DNA of 7,635 bases, taken from contig CALVKX010000094.1 in NCBI GenBank assembly GCA_944333375.1, positions 1 to 7,635 on the forward strand. The letters are read 5' to 3'. This document shows positions 1 through 6,537 of the stretch, piece after piece. The notes beneath the pieces were generated by a model, which did no database searches, was not told where the DNA came from, and was given only the letters and a program-made list of their open reading frames with translations. The translations under genes were made by a program, and so were the position numbers. The DNA comes from an uncultured Eubacteriales bacterium. Its GTDB lineage: Bacteria > Bacillota_A > Clostridia > Christensenellales > Aristaeellaceae. The stretch's first letter is position 1. Each line of letters opens with the position of its first letter.

Positions 1-3000
1 CGTCGGATGCGTTCATGAGATGAATCTTTCCGTTGCTCTCGGCCTGAATCAGCCAGGCGTCGCCATCCTCATTGTAGATGGCCACGGGGCTGGACAGCGC
101 CGCGCTCTCCAGCGCGGTCTGCCAGACGACGGTGCCGTCGGCCTTGTTCAGCGCGATCACCTTCGCGCCCGCCTCATCGTTGGTGGCGGTGAAGATCACC
201 AGATCGCGGATGGCGCCCTGCCCGACGACGGGGCTTGCGAACACGCCGATGTCGCGCTTGCTGGCATAGGCCAGATCGGGCACCTCATAGGCCCAGACCT
301 GCGCGCCGGTAAGGGCGTCGAGGCGGCGGATGGTGCATACGCCGTTCTTGCCGCCGTTGAGGATGTTGTTGGCGGTGTAAATCGCAACCACATCGCCCTC
401 CTCAACATCCAGCGCGGGCGTGGATTCGATGCTGTCGCCGGTGTCCACCGCCCAGACCGGGGTGAGGGTGTTGAGATCCACGCATTGCAGGATGCCATAG
501 ATGTCGCCGTAGTAGGCGTAGTTGTTGTACACGGCCACGCTGGCGTTGATGTTGGTGTCGGTGCGGTCCTGCCCCTTGGCCATGGTCTTGTAGGCCTGAA
601 TGGTCTCGGAGAGGCTGACCTCGTTGCTCTGGTAGTTGTAGGTGTCCTTGACCGCGCCGAATTCGGCGGTGTAGAGCACGCCGTTCTGACCGCCGACGAT
701 CATGGTGCCGGTGTTGCTGTCAAAGAGCGCCGAGCCGGTAAAGCCCGTGTAGTTGCTGCTCTTTTCCTTGCCGTCGCCGGCGATGAGGCGCATCTCCTCG
801 TTGGTGAGCAGGTTGAGGATATGGTAGCCGTTCTTGACCGTCTTGTTGGCCAGACGGCTGTTGTACTGGCCCACGGCGAGGATGGGCGTGCCGTTGGTGG
901 CCACGGACAGGCCGCTGCGGCTGGGCGCTCCCAGCTCGTAGGGATCGCGCGTGGCCTCGCCGGTGAGAAGATTATAGAAGTAGATGTAACCGTCCTGGCC
1001 GGCGACGATGACTTCCTTGAGGGCGGTGACGTCCTTCATCTCGTCCTTGATGCCCATGCGCTGGCGCAGCTCCGTGGGCCACTTGACGATGACGGGCTGG
1101 CCGGGGGCCGTCACGCCGTAGACGGTGGTTTCGTTGGTCTTCATCGAGCCCACGGGCTGGCTCCAGACGATGCTGAGCTTGGAGGACTGCACGTCCACGG
1201 TGCCATAGGCCGCGTTCTGACGCAGGGGCCCGCTGCGGAAGGTGAGCACGCCCGCCTGCCGCCAGCCCGCATAGTCGCTGCCGCCCACCGTGGTGGTAAA
1301 GGCGTTGAGCATGTTGATCGGCCGCTCGCGGGTGAACTCGGTCATGGTCTTGCTGCCGCTATAGAGCGTCGCCTTCAGGCCAATTTCGTCCGGCAGCGCC
1401 ACCGGGTCCGCCTCGGCGCTCAGATCCGGCAGGGGCGAGGTGGTGGGCACGGGCGTGGGGCTGGGAGTCGGCGACGGCGTCGGGCTGGGGCTGGGGGTCG
1501 GCGACGGCGTGGGGCTGGGCGTGGGCTCGGCCTCCTCCTCGTCCTCCGTCTCTGGTTCGCTGCCCAGACGCACCTCCACACCCATACCCGAGGGCGTGAA
1601 GTTGAGCTCTCCGTCCATCTGATACTGCGCGTCATAGGCGCCCGAATAGGCGCTTTCCACCGTCGCAGCCAGCGTCCAGATGCGCTGCTCGCCGCTTTCG
1701 GTCACGCTCGCATTCTCGCTCTGCGGATCGGTCAGATACATGCTGGCCACGGGGGTATTGTAGCTGTCCACCACGCGCACGGCGGTCACGTCGGTGGAGG
1801 TGGTCAAAGTAAAGGTCAGCTGAGATGGCACGGCGGAAACGGACGTATCGCACGTGAAGCCCTGCATGGGCTCGGCCACCACGCGCGGCGCGGCGATGCT
1901 TACCGGCGCGGCCACCGGGAAGCCCTCGCTCTCCACCCCGTCCTGCTTGCGGGCATAGGCCATGAAGCCGCCCGCATATTCCTCTTCGATGGTACAGGTC
2001 GGCTTCCAGAGCAGGACATTGCTGTTGGAGATCACCTCGCCGCTGGCTTCCTTGTCGGTGGAATAGACGCCGTCATAGACGGTGTTGCCCAGATCATCCA
2101 CGATGCGAAGGCCGGTGACGGACTTCGCGGTCTGAACCGCGAAAATCACCTGCGTGGGCGCGGTGCTGTCGGCCGCCGCGGCGCTGAAGCTCTTGATGGG
2201 GTCTTCCTCGGGGATAATCATGTTTTTGACGCTGGTAAAGGCGCCCACGAGCGTGGACTTGACCGGCGCGAGCACGCCGCCCACGCCTCCGCCCATGCCC
2301 TCCCAGTCGGGCAGACAGATGCCGCACAAAAGCGCGCCCACCACCACAAGGGCGATCACGATGGGCATCAGCACACCGCCGCGGCGACGGGGCTGCTCCT
2401 CCTCGGGCACATACTGCCCGTCGTCCTCAAAGTCGTACCGGGGCCTGTCCACCGAAGCCGTCGGACGGCGGAACGCCTCGTCCACGGAGCGCGCAGGCTG
2501 CTGTCCGGGCATGGCCTGACGGCGCGGCAGGGCGGCTCCGTCCAGCTCGGCCTGAGCCATGCGCTGGCCCGCTGCCGCCGGCTGCTGCATGGCGCGCGGC
2601 CCCTTTGGCGGCATGGGTTGCCGGGGCTGAGGGGGGCGCTGGCCGGGCTGTCGGGACGCGGGGCGCTGAGGGGGGCGCTGGCCGGGCTGCTGGGGCATGG
2701 CACGGCGCTCCTGCGGCTGTGCGGGACGCCGGGCAGGCTGCACCGGCCTTTGGGCGGAGGGGTCTCTGTCCGGGGCCTCGCCGTCGCGGGCCGCCGCGGC
2801 GCGCGAGCGCGCGCCCTCGGGCACCGCCGTGCGGGCGCCGGTATAGCGGCCGCCGGGCACGGCGGCGCGGCGCGGCGCACGGGGTGCCGGGGGCGCCTCG
2901 CTGTCGCCCGCCTCAAACGGATCATATTGCGGTGCTTCCACAGACGCCTCCTGCGCACGCTCAGCCACGCGGCTGCGGCGGCGGCGCGGCGCGGGCGCCT

Positions 3001-3382
3001 CCTGCGGCGCCTCCCCGGCCGGCGCGGGCGCCGGAGCAGGCGCGGCGGGCCGCTCATAGGGACTGGCCGAGCGCCCCACGGTGGTGCGCTTGTTCACCAT
3101 CTGCTGCGCGATAGGCCTGGCGACACGGGTCGGCGCGTCGTCGCCCTGCGTGCGAAAATCCATTCCATCCTGAAACAGCGGCACGCCGCTGTGCTGCATC
3201 TCCGCGCCGAAGGGCGCGGGGTCCTCCTCCAGGAAACCGCCGCCCATCATGCCGGGCTGCTGCCACGCGGGCATCCCAGGAGCGTCCGGGGACATGTCCC
3301 AGGAGGCCTCGTCCTCTACCCCGCCGTGGGGCGGCTGGAAGGGATCGTTGGACTGATTGTGGTTGCGGTAGTAGTCGCTCAA
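1..3382 (-). CDS. Membrane-anchored PQQ-like beta-propeller protein with disordered N-terminus (3' end outside window)
   Basis: The frame is open for 1127 codons from a TTG at 3380-3382 to the window edge, with no stop seen. TTG is chosen because AAGGAG lies 9 nt upstream; the next in-frame ATG is about codon 30. Residues 1-335 are low-complexity, rich in Pro, Gln, Arg and Ala. RRR at 332-334 precedes a hydrophobic helix at about 337-357 (GVLMPIVIALVVVGALLCG), so the N-terminus should be inside and the rest outside. Two related beta-rich segments follow (about 400-500 and 510-610), then a Thr-Pro-Ser-Pro linker (620-653). The last part, about 690 onward, carries propeller motifs such as VIVAGQDGYIYFYNLLTG, LDALTGAQVWAYEV and VIALNKADGTVVWQT, typical of PQQ/BamB-like repeats. 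Such propellers are usually binding scaffolds; no enzyme residues are evident. Role unknown: an envelope sensor or assembly protein is plausible. The gene is transcribed divergently from the GuaA-like gene. Confidence 0.88.
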   Translation of the reverse strand, partial: MSDYYRNHNQSNDPFQPPHGGVEDEASWDMSPDAPGMPAWQQPGMMGGGFLEEDPAPFGAEMQHSGVPLFQDGMDFRTQGDDAPTRVARPIAQQMVNKRTTVGRSASPYERPAAPAPAPAPAGEAPQEAPAPRRRRSRVAERAQEASVEAPQYDPFEAGDSEAPPAPRAPRRAAVPGGRYTGARTAVPEGARSRAAAARDGEAPDRDPSAQRPVQPARRPAQPQERRAMPQQPGQRPPQRPASRQPGQRPPQPRQPMPPKGPRAMQQPAAAGQRMAQAELDGAALPRRQAMPGQQPARSVDEAFRRPTASVDRPRYDFEDDGQYVPEEEQPRRRGGVLMPIVIALVVVGALLCGICLPDWEGMGGGVGGVLAPVKSTLVGAFTSVKNMIIPEEDPIKSFSAAAADSTAPTQVIFAVQTAKSVTGLRIVDDLGNTVYDGVYSTDKEASGEVISNSNVLLWKPTCTIEEEYAGGFMAYARKQDGVESEGFPVAAPVSIAAPRVVAEPMQGFTCDTSVSAVPSQLTFTLTTSTDVTAVRVVDSYNTPVASMYLTDPQSENASVTESGEQRIWTLAATVESAYSGAYDAQYQMDGELNFTPSGMGVEVRLGSEPETEDEEEAEPTPSPTPSPTPSPSPTPSPTPSPTPVPTTSPLPDLSAEADPVALPDEIGLKATLYSGSKTMTEFTRERPINMLNAFTTTVGGSDYAGWRQAGVLTFRSGPLRQNAAYGTVDVQSSKLSIVWSQPVGSMKTNETTVYGVTAPGQPVIVKWPTELRQRMGIKDEMKDVTALKEVIVAGQDGYIYFYNLLTGEATRDPYELGAPSRSGLSVATNGTPILAVGQYNSRLANKTVKNGYHILNLLTNEEMRLIAGDGKEKSSNYTGFTGSALFDSNTGTMIVGGQNGVLYTAEFGAVKDTYNYQSNEVSLSETIQAYKTMAKGQDRTDTNINASVAVYNNYAYYGDIYGILQCVDLNTLTPVWAVDTGDSIESTPALDVEEGDVVAIYTANNILNGGKNGVCTIRRLDALTGAQVWAYEVPDLAYASKRDIGVFASPVVGQGAIRDLVIFTATNDEAGAKVIALNKADGTVVWQTALESAALSSPVAIYNEDGDAWLIQAESNGKIHLMNASD
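1461..1520 (-). repeat. Two 30-bp tandem repeats encoding the Thr-Pro-Ser-Pro linker
   Basis: Units 1461-1490 and 1491-1520 match at 27 of 30 positions. They encode the TPSPTPSPSP-type linker between the beta-rich segments and the propeller. The 10-codon period keeps frame, so copy number could vary without breaking the gene. Pro/Thr/Ser linkers of this type act as extended spacers in extracellular proteins. Confidence 0.85.
2626..2689 (-). repeat. 25-bp direct repeat in the disordered N-terminal region
   Basis: An identical 25-bp sequence occurs at 2626-2650 and 2665-2689, offset by 39 bp (13 codons). It encodes two copies of a QPGQRPPQ motif in the Pro/Gln/Arg-rich cytoplasmic region. The in-frame spacing suggests growth by slippage or short duplication. 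Confidence 0.85.
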
Positions 3383-3391
3383 AATGTCGCA

Positions 3392-3397
3392 CTCCTT
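3392..3397 (-). promoter_or_regulatory. Ribosome binding site that fixes the TTG start of the propeller gene
   Basis: On the minus strand AAGGAG sits 9 nt before the TTG at 3380-3382. No ATG or GTG in the same frame lies as close, so this site decides the start. An ATT codon directly precedes the TTG, but ATT starts are very rare. Confidence 0.75.
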
Positions 3398-3422
3398 ATC
3401 CTTGGTTCCGTTTGGGGGAAAC

Positions 3423-3441
3423 CGGCTTCCGGGCGAAGCCG
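3423..3441. other. Small hairpin in the 5' leader of the propeller gene
   Basis: CGGCTTC at 3423-3429 and GAAGCCG at 3435-3441 form a perfect 7-bp stem with a 5-nt loop. It lies between the predicted leftward transcription start (about 3505) and the ribosome binding site. On the minus strand only a short T run follows, so it is not a convincing terminator. A role in mRNA stability is possible, or it may be neutral. Confidence 0.4.
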
Positions 3442-3511
3442 TCAGCGCTCAATGGGCAGCCGGACCGCGCTGGGCACGGACGGCATACGTATCGACTGTA
3501 TACCATCGTTT

Positions 3512-3540
3512 ATTATACCAATAATCCCGCAACTCTACAA
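3512..3540 (-). promoter_or_regulatory. Sigma-A/sigma-70 type promoter with extended -10 for the propeller gene
   Basis: On the minus strand TTGTAG (3535-3540) is followed by a 17-bp spacer and a perfect TATAAT (3512-3517). The bases TGG directly before it supply an extended -10. Transcription would start near 3505, giving a leader of about 120 nt. The surrounding AT-rich patch contrasts with the GC-rich genes. This is the best promoter match seen in the window. Confidence 0.75.
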
Positions 3541-3611
3541 CCCCTGTTTTCCCCCGCCACCCCCGCAGGCCACAAATGAAGGGGCACATATTTGTAAAAC
3601 TTCCTTCTTTC

Positions 3612-3654
3612 GGGGCTTCCGGCCCCAAACGACTCGAAGCCGGAAGGGTTTTTT
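3612..3654 (+). terminator. Terminator-like hairpin, possible attenuator, in the GuaA-like gene leader
   Basis: CTTCCGGC (3616-3623) pairs perfectly with GCCGGAAG (3639-3646). After two G residues a run of six T follows (3649-3654), the layout of an intrinsic terminator pointing right. No gene on the plus strand ends upstream, so it is better placed to interrupt the leader of the gene at 3740. GGGGC (3612-3616) and GCCCC (3622-3626) form another hairpin that uses the same 5' arm, so the two folds exclude each other. That matches a terminator/antiterminator pair, but I recognise no known riboswitch or T-box and no clear plus-strand promoter. Confidence 0.45.
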
Positions 3655-3693
3655 GCCAAAGACGGAGAATCTAATAGCACCAATTTGTCTTCG

Positions 3694-3731
3694 GGCGGCC
3701 GGAAGGCGTTTTCCGCCGCCTCCAGAGGAGG
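3694..3731 (+). promoter_or_regulatory. Hairpin followed by a strong ribosome binding site for the GuaA-like gene
   Basis: GGCGGC-C-GGAA (3694-3704, one bulged C) pairs with TTCCGCCGCC (3711-3720) across a 6-nt loop. Three nucleotides later comes AGAGGAGG (3724-3731), 8 nt before the ATG at 3740. The near-perfect Shine-Dalgarno sequence confirms the start. The adjacent stem does not cover it, so sequestration is not obvious. Confidence 0.7.
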
Positions 3732-3739
3732 ACCCTTCG

Positions 3740-5194
3740 ATGGATACCATTCTGGTCCTGTGCCAAGGGCGCAGGCAGTCTGCGCTGATTGCGCGCACGC
3801 TTCGCTACCGTCAGATTTACAGCCTTCCCCTGCCCCTGGACACCCCGGCGCAGGATATTTTGTCGCACGCGCCCCGGGGGATCGTGATTTCCGCCCCGGA
3901 CGGCGCGGAGGATGCGCTGGAGCGCCTGGACCCCGCCCTGCTGGAGTCGGGTATACCCATCCTGGCCCTGGGTGCAATGGTGCCGGCGCTCTGCCGCCGC
4001 TTTGGCGGTCAGGCCTCGCCCGCCGCCTGTCCCCGCGGCGCGGTGACGCTCGGTCTGGCCAACGACCCGCTCTTTGAGAACATCTCCGGCGGTGAGCGGG
4101 TCCTGCGTTCCCTGTCGGACCTGATGCTTTCGGAGGCGCTTGCGCCCCTGGCCACCGCCACGGAGCGCCCCATCGGCTTTTCCCACCGGGAACTGCCCCT
4201 GCGCGCCCTGCAGTTTACCATTGAGCGCAACGATCCCGACGCGGCCCAGCTTCTGTTCAACTTCGCCCATTCCATCTGCGGCGCGCAGGCGGCCTGGGAC
4301 GAGGACGCCATGACCCGCCTTGCGGTGGAGCGCATCCGCGAGGCCGCGCCCGAGGGGCGCGTGCTGTGCGCGGTATCCGGCGGCGTGGACAGCGCGGTCT
4401 GCGCGCGCCTGGCCAGCCTGGCGGTCGGAGACCGGCTGATGTGCGTTTTTGTGGACACGGGGCTGTTCCGTCAGGATGAGCCACAGAACGTGATTTCGAC
4501 CTTTATGGATTCCCTTGGGCTGGTGGTGGCCCACGTGGATGCCAGCGAAGCCTTTCTGCGGGCGCTCTCGGGCGTTCGCAGCCGGGAGGACAAAGAGCGC
4601 ATCGCCTCCCAGCTCATGACGCAGGTGCTCATCAAGCAGCTTGGCTACGACCCCGACATCCATTCCATTGTCATGGGCGCCAACCTCAACGACACGCTTT
4701 TTGGCTTCTCGCCCAGCGCCGATATCGAGAGCATGAAGGGCGCTCACGACCTGCGGGTGTGCGAGCCGGTGCGGGACCTGTTCAAGGAGGAGGTCCGTCG
4801 TCTGGCGACGGCGCTGTCTCTGCCGGACAGCATCGCGCTCAGGCAGCCCTTCCCGGCCAGCGGGCTGGCGCTGCGCATCTTCGGGCAGATCACGCCCGAC
4901 CGCCTGGAGGTGCTGCGTGCCGCCGACGCCTGCTTCTCCGAGGAGATCCGGGAGGGCGGCTACGCCAAGAAGCTGTGGCAGTACTACGCCAACCTCGTGG
5001 ACATCCCGGACCGAACCGGCACCTATGCCGTCAGCCTGCGCGCCCTGCAGGTGTCCAGAGGCGGAGCGGTGGCCGCGCGCCTGCCCTTTGACGTGCTGGA
5101 GCGCGCCTGCGAGCGCATCCGCGCCGAGGTGCGGGGCGTGGGCCGCGTGGTATACGATCTCTCGCCCAGCGCGCATTACGGCGAGCTGGAATAA
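3740..5194 (+). CDS. GMP synthase (GuaA)-like protein with degenerate glutaminase domain
   Basis: 484 residues, somewhat shorter than typical GuaA (about 510-525). GuaA normally uses an N-terminal glutaminase to feed ammonia to an ATP-pyrophosphatase that aminates XMP to GMP. The N-terminal half (about 1-175) is recognisably this amidotransferase, but where the family has GIPVLGICYGM this protein has GIPILALGAM at 71-80, with Gly78 in place of the catalytic Cys. QFHPE has become QFTIE (Thr160 for His; Glu162 kept), and the SGGP loop is SAPD. The ATP-pyrophosphatase P-loop SGGVDS is intact at 213-218, followed by FVDTGLFR. The second loop is changed (MGANLND at 312-318; QGTxYPD expected), PGPG is PASG (372-375), and the usual SKPPxTIEWE end is SPSAHYGELE. 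An upstream frame is open, but no other nearby start exists. Likely an ammonia-using or neofunctionalised paralogue; substrate unknown. Confidence 0.85.
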   Translation: MDTILVLCQGRRQSALIARTLRYRQIYSLPLPLDTPAQDILSHAPRGIVISAPDGAEDALERLDPALLESGIPILALGAMVPALCRRFGGQASPAACPRGAVTLGLANDPLFENISGGERVLRSLSDLMLSEALAPLATATERPIGFSHRELPLRALQFTIERNDPDAAQLLFNFAHSICGAQAAWDEDAMTRLAVERIREAAPEGRVLCAVSGGVDSAVCARLASLAVGDRLMCVFVDTGLFRQDEPQNVISTFMDSLGLVVAHVDASEAFLRALSGVRSREDKERIASQLMTQVLIKQLGYDPDIHSIVMGANLNDTLFGFSPSADIESMKGAHDLRVCEPVRDLFKEEVRRLATALSLPDSIALRQPFPASGLALRIFGQITPDRLEVLRAADACFSEEIREGGYAKKLWQYYANLVDIPDRTGTYAVSLRALQVSRGGAVAARLPFDVLERACERIRAEVRGVGRVVYDLSPSAHYGELE

Positions 5195-5200
5195 GCAGCG

Positions 5201-5207
5201 AAGGGAG
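5201..5207 (+). promoter_or_regulatory. Ribosome binding site of the dipeptidase gene
   Basis: AAGGGAG lies 9 nt before the ATG at 5217, inside the 22-nt gap after the GuaA-like stop. There is no room for a separate promoter in the gap, which supports co-transcription of the two genes. Confidence 0.65.
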
Positions 5208-5216
5208 CGGTCCGAC

Positions 5217-6119
5217 ATGCTCATCTGCGACACCCACGCCGATACCCTCTATGCCCTTGCCGATGAAAGCCGCCCGGCAGGCAGGCCCCTGGACGTGACC
5301 GCCCGCCGCCTGACCGAAGGCGGCCATGCGCGGGTGCAGTGTCTGGCGCTGTTTGTCAGCACCGGCGGCATGGACCTGCGCCCCACCATCGTGGAAAGGG
5401 AGCTGGCCGCCTTCGAGCGGCTGAAGGCGGAGGGCTTTTGTCAGATCACCGATCTTTCCCAGGCGCGGGCCGGCGTGCCAAACGCCATGCTGACCATCGA
5501 GGGCGGCGAGGCCTTCGGCGGCGACCCGGGGCAGGTGGACCGTTTTGCGGACATGGGCGTTCGCATGGCGGCGCTGGTATGGAACAACGAAAACGGCCTG
5601 GCCCATCCCGCCGTGGGCGGGGAGGCGGGCGGCCTTACGCCGCTTGGCCGCGAGATGGTGCGCCGCATGCGCGCACGACACATGGCGGTGGACGTCTCCC
5701 ATCTCAACGAGCGCGGATTTTATGACCTGCTGGACGGTCAGGCGCCTCCCCTCGCGTCTCACAGCTGTGCCCGCGCCCTGTGCGGTCATCCCCGAAACCT
5801 CACGGACGATCAGCTCCGCGCCCTGTTTGAGGCCGGGGGCTATGTGGGCGTGAACTTCTTCCCGCGTTTTTTGAGCGATGACTGCCGGGCGGATATCGAC
5901 CGGGTGATCGACCACATCGCCCACATGTGCGACCTGGGCGGAGAAAACCAGGTCGGGCTGGGGAGCGATTTTGACGGCATCGACGCCTGGCCCGAGGGCC
6001 TGCGCCACGCTGGCGACATCCCCGCCCTGCTGGAGGGCATGCGCCGGCGGGGCTTTGCCGAACCGCTGGTGGAGGCCGTGGCGGGACTCAATTTCAAACG
6101 CTATATGGAGCGCCTTTAA
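5217..6119 (+). CDS. Membrane dipeptidase (peptidase family M19, renal dipeptidase-like)
   Basis: 300 residues, slightly compact for family M19, which are zinc-dependent TIM-barrel enzymes that cleave dipeptides, including some with D-residues. All expected metal ligands are visible: His7 and Asp9 in DTHADT, the bridging Glu95 in TIEGGEAF, His162 in DVSHL and His182 in ASHS. The substrate-side HPRNLTDDQ (Arg193) and GSDFDG (Asp251) motifs are also present, so the enzyme should be active. No signal peptide or membrane segment is seen: the protein begins directly with the first barrel strand, MLICDTHAD, so it is probably cytoplasmic despite the family name. It starts 22 nt after the GuaA-like stop and is likely co-transcribed. 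Peptide scavenging or cell-wall peptide turnover are the usual roles; a dedicated link to the upstream gene is only possible. Confidence 0.92.
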   Translation: MLICDTHADTLYALADESRPAGRPLDVTARRLTEGGHARVQCLALFVSTGGMDLRPTIVERELAAFERLKAEGFCQITDLSQARAGVPNAMLTIEGGEAFGGDPGQVDRFADMGVRMAALVWNNENGLAHPAVGGEAGGLTPLGREMVRRMRARHMAVDVSHLNERGFYDLLDGQAPPLASHSCARALCGHPRNLTDDQLRALFEAGGYVGVNFFPRFLSDDCRADIDRVIDHIAHMCDLGGENQVGLGSDFDGIDAWPEGLRHAGDIPALLEGMRRRGFAEPLVEAVAGLNFKRYMERL

Positions 6120-6124
6120 ACGCG

Positions 6125-6164
6125 AAGCGGGCGGCCTTCGGAGCATTTCGAAGGCCGCCCGCTT
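6125..6164. terminator. Probable bidirectional terminator between convergent genes
   Basis: A perfect 16-bp GC-rich inverted repeat (6125-6140 and 6149-6164) surrounds an 8-nt loop. It starts 5 nt after the dipeptidase stop codon and ends 12 nt from the cupin stop, so it sits between two converging transcripts. T runs after the stem are only about three long on each side, which is weak for a textbook terminator, but the stem and location support the call. Confidence 0.8.
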
Positions 6165-6176
6165 TCCGTTGGTTTA

Positions 6177-6527
6177 TCAGTAGGTGTAGTTGTCCACCTC
6201 GATCTTGTCGGGATCGGTGAAGGGAGCAAGCGTGGAGATCATCTTTACGGGCGCGGAGGAGTTGTTGATGACATAGTGGATCTCGCCCGGTTCGACATGG
6301 ATCAGGTCGCCCTGGGTGAGATGGTGCACGGTGCCGTCCACCACGATGTCCACCTCGCCCTCGAGGATGAAGAAATTTTCCTCCATGACGTTGTGGTAGT
6401 GGGCCTTGAAGTCCTGTCCGGCCTGGAACTGCACCACGGCGAAGTTGCTGCGTGGGCCCTTCATGAGATACTTGGGGCCGCTGTTGCCGAAGCGGTATTC
6501 ACGGTCTTTTTCGTTGATGACAAACAT
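6177..6527 (-). CDS. Small single-domain cupin protein
   Basis: 116 residues, a normal size for a one-domain cupin, a small metal-binding beta-barrel. Cupin motif 1 is present from Gly37 to Gly57, with His43, His45 and Glu50 as probable metal ligands (AHYHNVMEENFFILEG). Motif 2 spans 73-88 (GDLIHVEPGEIHYVINN) with His84 as the fourth ligand and Asn88 following. All four ligands are kept, so it probably binds a metal. No second domain, signal peptide or DNA-binding segment is seen. The ATG has AAGGAG 10 nt upstream. It lies 40 nt after the LsrK-like gene in the same direction, suggesting an operon. Small cupins can be sugar isomerases, epimerases, dioxygenases or ligand binders, and the sequence does not decide. 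Action on the kinase product or its ligand is inference from context. Confidence 0.9.
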   Translation of the reverse strand: MFVINEKDREYRFGNSGPKYLMKGPRSNFAVVQFQAGQDFKAHYHNVMEENFFILEGEVDIVVDGTVHHLTQGDLIHVEPGEIHYVINNSSAPVKMISTLAPFTDPDKIEVDNYTY

Positions 6528-6537
6528 GGCTGTTTCT

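Noticed and set aside
2368..3392. Minus-strand ATG frames within 2368-3057 and 3054-3392
   Set aside because: They are out of register with the TTG-started frame, which continues into the membrane helix and propeller. Their Arg/Pro/Ala-rich products are frame-shifted readings of the same repetitive DNA.
3491..3519. A plus-strand promoter, TCGACT with a 16-bp spacer and TATACC
   Set aside because: Each box matches only four of six consensus bases and the site overlaps the much stronger leftward promoter. It could be the missing rightward promoter but is not supported well enough to list.
3653..3677. TTGCCA and nearby TAATAG or TCTAAT as a promoter just before the GuaA-like gene
   Set aside because: The boxes are individually plausible but only 11-13 bp apart, too close for a normal sigma-A promoter.
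20..3739. A long plus-strand open frame as an N-terminal extension of the GuaA-like protein
   Set aside because: It is the codon-register complement of the propeller gene and gives His/Gly/Ala/Arg-rich sequence with no recognisable domain. The GuaA homology starts at 3740 with a strong ribosome binding site 8 nt before the ATG.
3541..3739. A purine or guanine riboswitch upstream of a GuaA-like gene
   Set aside because: The conserved core bases of purine riboswitches are not seen; only the terminator-like and competing hairpins are supported.
3671..5233. A 520-codon minus-strand open frame opposite the GuaA-like gene
   Set aside because: It is antisense to a gene with clear family motifs, shows no recognisable domain, and has the composition expected of a shadow frame in GC-rich DNA.
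5031..6146. A 371-codon minus-strand open frame opposite the dipeptidase
   Set aside because: The plus-strand M19 enzyme has every expected ligand in order. The antisense product is unrecognisable and would run through the terminator hairpin.
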